A DNA stretch of 6,897 nt from an uncultured Ruminococcus sp. (GTDB lineage: Bacteria > Bacillota > Clostridia > Oscillospirales > Acutalibacteraceae). The notes beneath the pieces are model-generated. The model did no database searches and had not been told where the DNA came from. It worked only from the letters and a program-made list of their open reading frames with translations. This document shows positions 1 to 6,726 of this stretch, one piece after another (within the stretch, counting starts at the first letter, position 1; each line of letters opens with the position of its first letter). A program made the position numbers and the translations under genes. The stretch spans positions 1 through 6,897 of the forward strand of contig CACXDE010000017.1 in NCBI GenBank assembly GCA_902766305.1, read 5' to 3'.

Positions 1-57
1 CCAGAAAGGCTGAAGAATCAAGACTTGCTGAAGCTTCCAGAAAGGCTGAAGAATCAA
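1..57 (+). repeat. 36-bp tandem repeat inside the partial coding region
   Basis: Bases 1-21 (CCAGAAAGGCTGAAGAATCA plus A) recur exactly at 37-57, a period of 36 bp or 12 codons. The repeat encodes the RKAEES/RLAEAS charged helix and probably continues to the left of the window. The exact nucleotide identity suggests recent unit duplication or copy-number variation rather than only protein-level constraint. Confidence 0.8.
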
Positions 58-239
58 AAGTTTATGAATATGAATTTGTGGTTAACAAAAATACCAATGT
101 TTTTCACACGAGAAGATGTCAAGCTGCTGCCAGAATGAAAGATGAGAATAAAAGTATAGTCAAAGTAACTGCTCATTCAATAACTGAAGCAATACAAATC
201 ATGACTTCAAAAGGTTACTCACACTGTAATTTATGCTGA
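1..239 (+). CDS. C-terminal part of a coiled-coil-like protein ending in an Ada-like Cys/His zinc-binding domain (5' truncated by window edge)
   Basis: Open from the left edge in the frame beginning at base 3, with TGA at 237-239; 78 residues are visible and the start lies outside the window. Residues 1-19 are a charged, helix-prone repeat (RKAEESRLAEAS followed by RKAEES), which looks like the end of a longer coiled-coil or linker. Residues 22-78 resemble the short Cys/His domain often found at the C-terminus of Firmicutes surface or nuclease-like proteins, with the pattern F-H-x3-C (H35, C39), a middle helix, then G-Y-x-x-C-x-x-C (C75, C78) at the very end. The family's usual form is Y-H-x3-4-C ... 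G-Y-x-P-C-x-x-C, thought to bind one zinc in the manner of the Ada N-terminal domain. The Pro before the first Cys of the CxxC is replaced by His here. Base composition looks more AT-rich than in tatD downstream. The function of the whole protein cannot be told from this fragment; the domain call is moderately secure and the zinc binding is inferred. Confidence 0.72.
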   Translation, partial: RKAEESRLAEASRKAEESKVYEYEFVVNKNTNVFHTRRCQAAARMKDENKSIVKVTAHSITEAIQIMTSKGYSHCNLC

Positions 240-275
240 TGTTTATTAGAAGCAATAGTGAATAATCAAACTGAA

Positions 276-303
276 TTGGAAAATCAATAGTTTTGGCTAT
301 ATT
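276..303 (+). promoter_or_regulatory. Possible sigma-A-type promoter for tatD
   Basis: TTGGAA at 276-281 (4/6 match to TTGACA) and TATATT at 298-303 (5/6 match to TATAAT) are 16 bp apart, about 30 bp upstream of the tatD start. No clear terminator is seen between the upstream gene (stop at 239) and tatD, so read-through is also possible. The whole spacer is AT-rich, so a chance match is a real risk. Confidence 0.35.
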
Positions 304-333
304 CGTACATAATAATAAGAAATAAGGAAGATT

Positions 334-1116
334 ATGGATATAAAATATTACGATATAGGCCTGAATCTGTTCTGCCGGCAGTTCAAAGAGCCTGAGAAGA
401 TAATATCCGATGCGGCACAGGAAGGTATAATCTGTATCCTTACCGGTTCGGATATGAAAGAAAACAAACTCGTATGCGGCTTTGTGAAGGATCATAATGC
501 TTACGGTTCGGCAGGCATACATCCTCACAACGCCGACAGCGCAAGGGAAAAGGATTTTGAAACCATTGAAAGAATTATCAAATCAGAACCAAAGATAGTT
601 GCTGTTGGTGAATGCGGTCTTGATTATGACAGAATGTTCTCAACAAAGCAGAACCAGATTACCTGTCTTGAAAAGCATATAGAGCTTGCAGAAAAGCTTG
701 ATATGCCTATGTTTCTCCATGAGAGAGACGCAGGCGGCGACTTTGCGAAAATATTTTCCCGTCATCCGAAAATATGCAGAAAATCTGTAGTCCACTGCTT
801 TACCGGCGACAGAAAAACAGCGGAAAAATATATTGAGATGGGTTTCTATATCGGTATCACCGGATGGATATGTGATGACAGAAGAGCGCAGTCCCTCAGA
901 GATGCAGTATCCGCTGTTCCACTTGACAGGCTTTTGCTTGAAACTGACGCCCCCTACCTTACCCCAAGAAACGTCAGGGGACTTGACAGAACCAATGTTC
1001 CACAGAATATCAGATATGTAGCCGCCGAAACAGCAAAATACAAGGGCTGCTCCACAGAAGACTTAATCCGCTGTGCTAAAGAAAACACCGAAAGACTATT
1101 TGGTATCGGAAGCTAA
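334..1116 (+). CDS. tatD: TatD family metal-dependent deoxyribonuclease
   Basis: A 260-residue TIM-barrel hydrolase of the amidohydrolase fold, matching the usual length (about 260). Visible ligand and active-site motifs in order: YDIGLN with D7 at the N-terminus, AGIHPHN (H63, H65), VGECGLDYDR (E93), MFLHERDA (H129), VVHCFTG (H154), IGITGWICDDRR (174-184) and LLETDAPYLTPR (D205). The DIGxN start and the GITGW-C-D-x-R block match E. coli TatD itself rather than the YcfH/YjjV paralogues, which begin with DxHxH. The E. coli enzyme is a cytoplasmic Mg-dependent 3'-5' exonuclease on single-stranded DNA/RNA, linked to DNA repair; despite its name it is not needed for Tat export, and no tat genes are seen here. 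The start is supported by AAGGAAG (324-330), with AGGA 5 nt before the ATG. It converges on the minus-strand operon and ends at a shared terminator. The family call is firm; the physiological substrate is inferred. Confidence 0.93.
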   Translation: MDIKYYDIGLNLFCRQFKEPEKIISDAAQEGIICILTGSDMKENKLVCGFVKDHNAYGSAGIHPHNADSAREKDFETIERIIKSEPKIVAVGECGLDYDRMFSTKQNQITCLEKHIELAEKLDMPMFLHERDAGGDFAKIFSRHPKICRKSVVHCFTGDRKTAEKYIEMGFYIGITGWICDDRRAQSLRDAVSAVPLDRLLLETDAPYLTPRNVRGLDRTNVPQNIRYVAAETAKYKGCSTEDLIRCAKENTERLFGIGS

Positions 1117-1117
1117 A

Positions 1118-1167
1118 GAAAAAAATCTCTCTGAATGTGTCATGCACTCAGAGAGATAAATTTTTTG
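1118..1167. terminator. Bidirectional rho-independent terminator between tatD and the minus-strand operon
   Basis: A perfect 10-bp stem, ATCTCTCTGA (1125-1134) with TCAGAGAGAT (1148-1157), encloses a 13-nt loop region that can pair a little further. T6 at 1161-1166 follows on the plus strand. On the minus strand a run of seven T residues follows (A7 at 1119-1125 on the plus strand). It lies just after the tatD stop (1114-1116) and just after the minus-strand stop (TAA at 1171-1169), so it can end transcription from both sides. Confidence 0.93.
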
Positions 1168-1168
1168 C

Positions 1169-2779
1169 TTATTCCCATTCCCTTACAGCATCGTTATAAT
1201 ACTGGATAAGAACCGGGTTTGTAAGACTGTTTATTTCCACATCATCAGCTGTTTCATCCTTGCCGAATACAAAAAGCGATGAGAGATTTTTTTCAGTCAG
1301 AAATCTTGTATCCTCGGGCAAGTGATAACGCTTTTCAAGCTTTTTCATAGAAGCCATATTGAAGCCCCAGTCACCGAACGCAGGAACCTGTAAATGAAAT
1401 GACTTTACATCCATTCCTTCGCTTGCAATAGTTTTATTTATGCACCAATATGCTTTTTTCGCATAATAGGGGCTTGTGGACTGAACATTTATTATTCCGC
1501 CTTCATTCAGATGTCCAGCGCATAAACGGTAGAAAACATTTGTGTACAGCTTGTTAAGCGTTACATTGTTCGGATCGGGAAGATCAACTATTATGACATC
1601 ATATCTTTCATTGCTTTCTTCAAGATATTTATATGCGTCATTATTGATGATCCTTACCCTTTTATCAGTCAGTGAATTTTTATTGACTTCTGTTATCTGC
1701 GGATCAGTGCTGCACAGGTCAGTCATTCCCTTGTCAAGATCAATGAGTGTAACATGAGTTTCCGGATATTTCAGAAGCTCCCGTGCCGCCATACCGTCTC
1801 CGCCGCCAAGCACAAGAACCTTGTCACGCCTCTGCGCATATGCAAGCGGTATATGAACAAGGGCTTCGTGATATCTGTATTCATCCATTGTAGAAAACTG
1901 ACAGTTGCCGTCTATATAAAGTCTCAGATCATCCCTGTGCTTTGTAACTACAATTTTCTGATACTGCGTCTGTTCTGACAATATAACACGATCACGGTAC
2001 AAACCGTCCTCAATAAGATTTCCTATATTTTCGGAAAATACCATTCCTGTTACCATTCCCGCCAGCAGAACGATAACTGTCGCTTTGTACAAATGAGAAT
2101 TTTTCAGTCTTTTCCTGTACTTGAAAATTATCAGCGCAGCTGCTGTAAGATTCATCGCCCCCGCCATAAAGCAGGTTGCAAAATATCCCAAAGACGGCAG
2201 CAGCACCATTGGAAATGCAACAGAACCTATAAGACCGCCGATATAATCAAAAGAGAAAATAGATGAAAGGGTAAGCCTCAGTTCCTTTCTGTCCTCTTCG
2301 ATAATTCTTGTCAGCAACGGTATCTCAAGACCGGCAAGAGTACCTATAGCCAGTATTTCAAGATACATTACTATCTGATATGAAATAAGATATATGTGCG
2401 ACAAAAAAAGAATTAACGAACAGGTTCCGCCTATTATCCCTATACCTATCTCTACCTTTGCAAACCAGCCCCAGAGATTTCTTTTGATAAACTTTGACAG
2501 AAACGAACCCAGCCCCAGTGCAAACATATAAAGACCGATAGTAATTGAGTATTGCAGTGTAGAGTCTCCGGCAAGATAAGAGCTTACTGCGCTGATTATC
2601 AGCTCATAAACCATCGAACAGCCTGATATTATCAGCGTTGTCAGCATAAGAAGTTTGTATTCATGTCCGGGTTTATTTTTTTTCTTTGATACAACATTCT
2701 CAACAGACTGATTGTTATCTGTCTCTTTTACATCAGATGAGACTGACTTTACTTTCTCCTTTTTGATACCAGAAGACAT
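1169..2779 (-). CDS. Membrane-fused polyamine aminopropyltransferase (spermidine synthase-like)
   Basis: A 536-residue protein: a basic/polar cytoplasmic-looking leader (1-40), about seven hydrophobic segments (roughly 42-68, 76-97, 105-128, 131-158, 176-197, 200-219, 231-248), then a SpeE-type methyltransferase-fold domain (about 268-510). Diagnostic motifs are QYQKI (272-276), YIDGNCQFS then DEYRYHE (288-305), the nucleotide-binding GGGDG (325-329), VTLIDLD (343-349), NNDAYKYL with D381, and VDLPDPNN with D399 and D402. Soluble SpeE moves an aminopropyl group from decarboxylated S-adenosylmethionine to putrescine, and most acidic residues of that site are present. Membrane-anchored versions form a known but little-studied group, and acceptor specificity cannot be read here. 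The ATG shares one base with the DUF350 stop (TAATG), with GGAG (2790-2793) 10 nt upstream, so translation is probably coupled. It is the last gene before the terminator. No speD is in the window. Fold call high; activity as spermidine synthase only inferred. Confidence 0.9.
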   Translation of the reverse strand: MSSGIKKEKVKSVSSDVKETDNNQSVENVVSKKKNKPGHEYKLLMLTTLIISGCSMVYELIISAVSSYLAGDSTLQYSITIGLYMFALGLGSFLSKFIKRNLWGWFAKVEIGIGIIGGTCSLILFLSHIYLISYQIVMYLEILAIGTLAGLEIPLLTRIIEEDRKELRLTLSSIFSFDYIGGLIGSVAFPMVLLPSLGYFATCFMAGAMNLTAAALIIFKYRKRLKNSHLYKATVIVLLAGMVTGMVFSENIGNLIEDGLYRDRVILSEQTQYQKIVVTKHRDDLRLYIDGNCQFSTMDEYRYHEALVHIPLAYAQRRDKVLVLGGGDGMAARELLKYPETHVTLIDLDKGMTDLCSTDPQITEVNKNSLTDKRVRIINNDAYKYLEESNERYDVIIVDLPDPNNVTLNKLYTNVFYRLCAGHLNEGGIINVQSTSPYYAKKAYWCINKTIASEGMDVKSFHLQVPAFGDWGFNMASMKKLEKRYHLPEDTRFLTEKNLSSLFVFGKDETADDVEINSLTNPVLIQYYNDAVREWE

Positions 2780-3222
2780 TACATTATCACTCCGCTGATA
2801 ACAATTGCCAGACCTATGAATATACCGGCTACCATAATACCGGCTGCCGTATTGCCGTTATCTATTTCGTCATTGATATTGTACTGCTTTTTATCAAGGA
2901 AACGCTTGATAAGATATCCAAGCATAAAGAAGACAATTCCTATAACGAAGTATACGATACTGCTGATAATACCTCCGGCAAGTCCTTCCGGCACTACTGA
3001 GTTTGAAGGTGATGAAATTGCAGCCTTAAGCAGAAGACCAACACCTATATTGACACCGGCTGATACAAAGCCTATTGCCTGATTACCCTTTTTTATTTCC
3101 TCGGGGAATGAACATGGTATTATAAGGTCAATAAGCCAGTTTCCGAAAAACATGAGTATTATTCCCAAAAAAGAATAAATAACTATTTCCAGTACATCCC
3201 ATAATACGTTTGACAGATCCAT
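2779..3222 (-). CDS. DUF350 family four-helix inner-membrane protein (YjfL-like)
   Basis: A 147-residue protein made almost wholly of membrane segments (about 8-36, 49-69, 81-108, 125-146). It is built from two related halves: E-I-K-K-G-N-Q-A near 42-49 and E-I-D-N-G-N-T-A near 119-126, each followed by a Gly-rich helix (GFVSAGVNIG and GIMVAGIFIG). This double motif is the DUF350 signature; E. coli YjfL belongs to the same family. Its molecular role is not established. The start at 3222 is chosen over an upstream in-frame ATG at 3237 because GGAGG (3231-3235) lies 8 nt before 3222, and the 3237 ATG overlaps that ribosome site and has none of its own. It follows the DUF4178 gene by 28 nt and overlaps the aminopropyltransferase start by one base (TAATG). 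Such proteins are often encoded beside polyamine-type enzymes, so it may be a membrane partner or transporter for that enzyme; this is inference. Confidence 0.88.
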   Translation of the reverse strand: MDLSNVLWDVLEIVIYSFLGIILMFFGNWLIDLIIPCSFPEEIKKGNQAIGFVSAGVNIGVGLLLKAAISSPSNSVVPEGLAGGIISSIVYFVIGIVFFMLGYLIKRFLDKKQYNINDEIDNGNTAAGIMVAGIFIGLAIVISGVIM

Positions 3223-3230
3223 GATAAATA

Positions 3231-3235
3231 CCTCC
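3231..3235 (-). promoter_or_regulatory. Ribosome binding site that fixes the DUF350 start
   Basis: GGAGG on the minus strand, 8 nt before the ATG at 3222-3220. It sits directly after the ATG at 3237 (ATGGAGG), so that upstream ATG is part of the ribosome-binding region rather than a credible start. Confidence 0.8.
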
Positions 3236-3250
3236 ATTTAATTGATTTTA

Positions 3251-4339
3251 TTATTTTCCGCTGCTGATACCGCCGCCGGAAGATTTTCGTGTACGTGTGC
3301 TTGACTGACGAATACTGCTTGAATAGCTGTTATATGTATTTGAAGAATTATAGCTGATATTAGTATCGCTGAACGAACTGTAAGGTGAAGAATAGCTTCT
3401 GTACCTGCTTGAATCCGACGAGTATCCCAGGGTACGGTAGAATCTCCTGTAGTACCTTCTTGTACGGCTTGTGCCGTGATACATTTCCTTATCAGTCGTA
3501 TATGCGTATTTCCGTCCCGACACCTGTACAAGCACCGTTTCGCTGTCATCCGACATATACACTATACAGTACTCTTCATCCGTAAGTATAGCAACAGAAT
3601 TATCAGAATCCTCCGTATTTTCCTGAACATTTTTTGTTTTACCGTTTATACCCTTCAAAATATCCTTAGCTGCGGCATCGACTGTGTAGAAGCTTTTCGC
3701 TTCATACACGTCTGCCTTTTCCTTATCTTCGCCGGTTATGGAAGTCTTATAAGCATATTTACTGCTGCCCTCAAGATATTTCTGAACACTTCCGTTCTGG
3801 AACAAAGCTCCGAATACAGTTGTTCCCAGCGGTAAAAGAATAGCTGCCGCCATAATTACAATGGAAAAAACAACCACTGCTTTAACAACACCACTGTTTG
3901 CTGAACCGCTCACCTTATTAGGTTCACTTCGCTCAAACAGAATATCAGACGCATCAAGATAATGTCCGTATGAATATTCTGTACCATCGCTCCATATTTC
4001 TTCGGAAATAATATTTTCCTCAGAAGCGTCCTCATATTCTATGAAGTTAGCCCTCTCTCCGGAATCGACATCAACATTGCCCATTCTGCTCATTACGATC
4101 TCGCATCCCCGGTCAACCTCATGGTATCCGGATTTATTGGGCATCAGGCACATCCATGATATTGAATATTCATTATACGTATCATCAATACTAAGCCATG
4201 CTTCCTTATTTCCGACAACGGAAAACATACGGTATTCGTCCCAGTAACAGTTATCTAAGCTGTTTCGGTATGTTATTTTGCCGACAATCCTGTATTCCTT
4301 GTCTTCAATATTCAAAACATCTCCTACCGAAAACATCAT
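3251..4339 (-). CDS. DUF4178 domain membrane protein with Ser/Tyr/Arg-rich C-terminal tail
   Basis: A 362-residue protein in three parts. Residues 1-135 match a DUF4178-type domain: FSVGDVLNIEDKEYRIVGKI near the start, WDEYRMFS at 33-40, AWLSIDD at 47-53, and EIWSDGTEYSYGHYLDASDI at 114-133. Residues 150-181 are a strong hydrophobic segment, one long or two short membrane helices. Residues 182-290 are a polar region (KYAYKTSITG, SFYTVDAAAKDIL, EEYCIVYM) that may be a small folded domain. Residues 291-362 are low complexity, with 24 Ser, 11 Arg and 10 Tyr in 72 residues, ending in SSGGGISSGK. No catalytic motif is recognised and the biochemical role of DUF4178 is not known. AAAAGGAGG (4348-4356) places GGAGG 8 nt before the first of two consecutive ATG codons; starting at the second would remove one residue. 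It lies 44 nt after the dipeptidase and 28 nt before DUF350. DUF4178 genes are often near DUF350 and aminopropyltransferase genes, which fits the context. Domain call fairly firm; topology inferred. Confidence 0.82.
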   Translation of the reverse strand: MMFSVGDVLNIEDKEYRIVGKITYRNSLDNCYWDEYRMFSVVGNKEAWLSIDDTYNEYSISWMCLMPNKSGYHEVDRGCEIVMSRMGNVDVDSGERANFIEYEDASEENIISEEIWSDGTEYSYGHYLDASDILFERSEPNKVSGSANSGVVKAVVVFSIVIMAAAILLPLGTTVFGALFQNGSVQKYLEGSSKYAYKTSITGEDKEKADVYEAKSFYTVDAAAKDILKGINGKTKNVQENTEDSDNSVAILTDEEYCIVYMSDDSETVLVQVSGRKYAYTTDKEMYHGTSRTRRYYRRFYRTLGYSSDSSRYRSYSSPYSSFSDTNISYNSSNTYNSYSSSIRQSSTRTRKSSGGGISSGK

Positions 4340-4383
4340 TTTTACCGCCTCCTTTTAGTTTAACATAAACAGTGTTTCGACTG

Positions 4384-5751
4384 TCATACATCCACTTGCG
4401 CAAAAGCAAGAACCGCTTCCATACATATCATTGCGTGTTTCATAAAGTTCTCACAGGATATGCTTTCATCAACATCATGAATATGCGTCTCATCTCCTAC
4501 AAAAGCCGGACCGAATGCTGCGCCGCAGCCGCTGAGAGTTCTTGCATAGGTACCGCCGCCAGTAGAATACAGCTCCGGCTTCTCCCTCATCACCTTTTCA
4601 TAGGCATCGGAAAGTATCCTTATTACCGGCGCATTCTCATCCATTGACAGCGGAAGCTCATGACTGATAAGCTTTGTTCTGAGACCGTCAATTGCAGCTC
4701 TCTGCCTTATCTTTCTCAGGACACGGCCGCTGTCAGCTGAAACGGGATATCTTATATCCAAAAGCACACGGCAGACACTTTCATCAATATCTACCCTGCC
4801 GACATTTACAGTAAGCCTTCCGCTTTCAGCATCAGAACAATCTATGCCAAGAGAACTTCCGTCAAGCTCCAGACCTATAGCATCATCAATAAAGCTGCAA
4901 AGACTACCCAATGCAAATTCTCCGAAATTAGCCGCAAGTATCTTTATAAGATTTGTTGCTATATTCAGTCCTTCCTCCGGGACAGAAGCGTGGGCTGCCT
5001 TTCCTTTTGCTTCAATATGGAGTCCGTCCTGAGTAAAAATAAATTCATACTCTCCCGGCTTTGCGTCTGCAAATCTGCGCAGCTGGTTATCCTCGGATTC
5101 GGTACAGTCAACAAGTGCATATGCTTTTGACGGTACAGCGTTAACCGCATTTCCCGAATGAAATTCTGTCAGTACTGTTCCGTCATGCGCAGGCGCTGAT
5201 ACCTCAATGTGCATTATACCCTTTTCCTTTATACAAATACCGTAATCAGAATCAGGAGTAAAAGCCATATCAGGCATTTTTTCGCTTTTGAAATAGGCTT
5301 CCATATCGTGCATGCCTGTTTCTTCTGCTGCGCCTATTATCAGCCTTATCTTTCTCTTTGGTATGATACCGTTATCTTTCAGAGCTTTCATACAATAAAG
5401 CACCGTCATTGCCGGACCTTTATCATCAACTACTCCTCTTCCGTAAAGTCTGCCATCCTTTTCCGTCAGTGAAAACGGCTGCACACTCCACCCTTCTCCA
5501 GCCGGAACTACATCAACATGGGTAAGAACAGCAGCTATTTCTTCGCCCTCACCATATTCGACATGACCGGCAATATTACCTATCTTTTTGACGGTAAAAC
5601 CCATTTCCTCAGCTTTTCCAAGAAAAAAATCAAGAGCCTTTTCGGGAAGCTCCGTACCTTCACATGATACTGAGGGAATCGAAATAAGGGTATTCAGATC
5701 TTTTTTAAGATCATCCATATATTCATTTATGACAGATCCTGTCATATTCAT
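4384..5751 (-). CDS. M20 family metallodipeptidase (PepV/Sapep-like)
   Basis: A 455-residue cytoplasmic dipeptidase-type enzyme, near the usual PepV length (about 470). Di-metal site motifs in order: LTHVDVVPAGEGW (H78, D80), GRGVVDDKGP (bridging D109), AAEETG (catalytic E143 and metal-binding E144), FTPDSDYG (D167) and THIHDVDE near the C-terminus (H425). The lid domain is visible around 183-355, with KAAHASVPEEGLN (H254) matching the lid histidine of PepV, and GGGTYAR (398-404) is conserved. The family cleaves Xaa-dipeptides using Zn or Mn; exact specificity is unknown. The frame is open upstream to 5850, but that part overlaps the glycosyltransferase, so the ATG at 5751 was taken. This lies one base after the TGA of that gene (TGATATG), with AGGAG at 5756-5760 only 4 nt away. 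An ATG at 5745 (10 nt spacing, 453 residues) is about equally good. Translational coupling with the upstream gene is likely. Family call firm, precise start less so. Confidence 0.92.
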   Translation of the reverse strand: MNMTGSVINEYMDDLKKDLNTLISIPSVSCEGTELPEKALDFFLGKAEEMGFTVKKIGNIAGHVEYGEGEEIAAVLTHVDVVPAGEGWSVQPFSLTEKDGRLYGRGVVDDKGPAMTVLYCMKALKDNGIIPKRKIRLIIGAAEETGMHDMEAYFKSEKMPDMAFTPDSDYGICIKEKGIMHIEVSAPAHDGTVLTEFHSGNAVNAVPSKAYALVDCTESEDNQLRRFADAKPGEYEFIFTQDGLHIEAKGKAAHASVPEEGLNIATNLIKILAANFGEFALGSLCSFIDDAIGLELDGSSLGIDCSDAESGRLTVNVGRVDIDESVCRVLLDIRYPVSADSGRVLRKIRQRAAIDGLRTKLISHELPLSMDENAPVIRILSDAYEKVMREKPELYSTGGGTYARTLSGCGAAFGPAFVGDETHIHDVDESISCENFMKHAMICMEAVLAFAQVDV

Positions 5752-5752
5752 A

Positions 5753-6715
5753 TCACTCCTTCTTTTCATCACCGCTGATAATAGTTTTTTCAATCGTAAA
5801 TCTCGGACGGTGTTTGCTTTCACTGTATATCTTTCCGACATAAGTTCCAACTATACCTATAGCAAGCATCTGTACACCACCTAAAAACCATATCGAACAA
5901 ATTATAGAAGCCCATCCTGCAACACTGCTGCCGCTGACAACAGATATTATCGTATATATAAATAATATGACGCTCAGCAGGCATATTATGATACCGATAT
6001 TTGAAATTATTTTAAGCGGCTTTACGCTGAACGATGTGATACCGTCCACAGCGAATCTTATCATCTTTTTCAACGGATATTTTGACTCTCCGGCAAAGCG
6101 TTCGCTTCTTTCATAATATACATAATCGCTCCTGAAACCTATAAGCGGTACGATACCTCTCAGAAAAAGATTAACCTCCTTATACTCTGAAAGCGCTTCA
6201 AGCGCCCTGCTGCCAAGAAGTCTGTAATCAGCATGATTATAAACAATATCAACTCCAAGCGCTGCCATAAATTTATAATACCCCTGTGCAGTTCCTCTCT
6301 TGAATGCGGTATCCTTATCACGGCTGCTTCTTACTCCATAGACAACCTCACAGCCGTCCTGATATTTCAGTACAAATTCGTCTATAACTCCGATATCATC
6401 CTGTAGATCAGCGTCAAGGGAAATGACACAGTCACATTTCCCCTTTGCAGTCATCAGACCGGCAAGAAGTGCGTTCTGATGTCCTCTGTTCCGGCTTAAT
6501 TTAACACCGCCTACATATCTATTATCTTTGCTGAACTGCTCTATAAGCTCCCATGTCCTGTCCTTGCTTCCGTCATCTACAAACAGCATACGGCTTTTAT
6601 CATCTGCTATACCGTCACTTATAAGCTGTGAAAGCTTTTCGCTGAGTCTTTTTACAGTTTCAGGAAGAACCTCTTCCTCATTATAGCATGGTATAACAAA
6701 ATAAACTACTGACAT
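5753..6715 (-). CDS. GT2 family polyprenyl-phosphate glycosyltransferase (GtrB/DPM1-like)
   Basis: A 320-residue protein: N-terminal GT-A domain (1-230), then two membrane helices (about 237-260 and 267-292) and a basic tail, the usual size and plan of GtrB/ArnC-like enzymes. Motifs are VIPCYNEE (7-14), VDDGSKD (46-52), SLDADLQDD (99-107, with the metal/UDP-binding DxD at 101-103), DYRLLGSRAL (163-172) and the RFAGESKYPLKKM loop (206-218). Such enzymes move a sugar from a nucleotide donor to undecaprenyl phosphate on the inner face of the membrane, for later use on teichoic acid, O-antigen-like or wall polymers. The sugar cannot be deduced and no flippase gene is adjacent. The frame is open to a GTG at 6853, but that would cross the promoter. 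The ATG at 6715 begins directly before the conserved domain and has GGAGG (6727-6731) 11 nt upstream; a TTG at 6718 would give a better 8-nt spacing and one extra residue. It is the first gene of the minus-strand operon. Confidence 0.92.
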   Translation of the reverse strand: MSVVYFVIPCYNEEEVLPETVKRLSEKLSQLISDGIADDKSRMLFVDDGSKDRTWELIEQFSKDNRYVGGVKLSRNRGHQNALLAGLMTAKGKCDCVISLDADLQDDIGVIDEFVLKYQDGCEVVYGVRSSRDKDTAFKRGTAQGYYKFMAALGVDIVYNHADYRLLGSRALEALSEYKEVNLFLRGIVPLIGFRSDYVYYERSERFAGESKYPLKKMIRFAVDGITSFSVKPLKIISNIGIIICLLSVILFIYTIISVVSGSSVAGWASIICSIWFLGGVQMLAIGIVGTYVGKIYSESKHRPRFTIEKTIISGDEKKE

Positions 6716-6726
6716 CAAATATCCAC

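Noticed and set aside
3238..3549. 103-codon minus-strand frame inside the DUF4178 gene
   Set aside because: It is an out-of-frame shadow of the Ser/Tyr/Arg-rich region, with no ribosome site and no recognisable domain.
4369..4384. Small hairpin (ACAGT, 6-nt loop, ACTGT) right after the dipeptidase stop on the minus strand
   Set aside because: The stem is only 5 bp, AT-rich and without a T-run, so it is not a credible terminator; treated as no barrier to read-through.
4357..4440. Possible internal promoter before the DUF4178 gene (ATGACA and TATGTT on the minus strand)
   Set aside because: Spacing is only about 14 bp and the -10 matches 4/6; no better pair was found.
5752..5850. 33-residue N-terminal extension of the dipeptidase
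   Set aside because: It overlaps the end of the glycosyltransferase gene in another frame and is basic and unlike M20 N-termini; the start at 5751 is next to a ribosome site.
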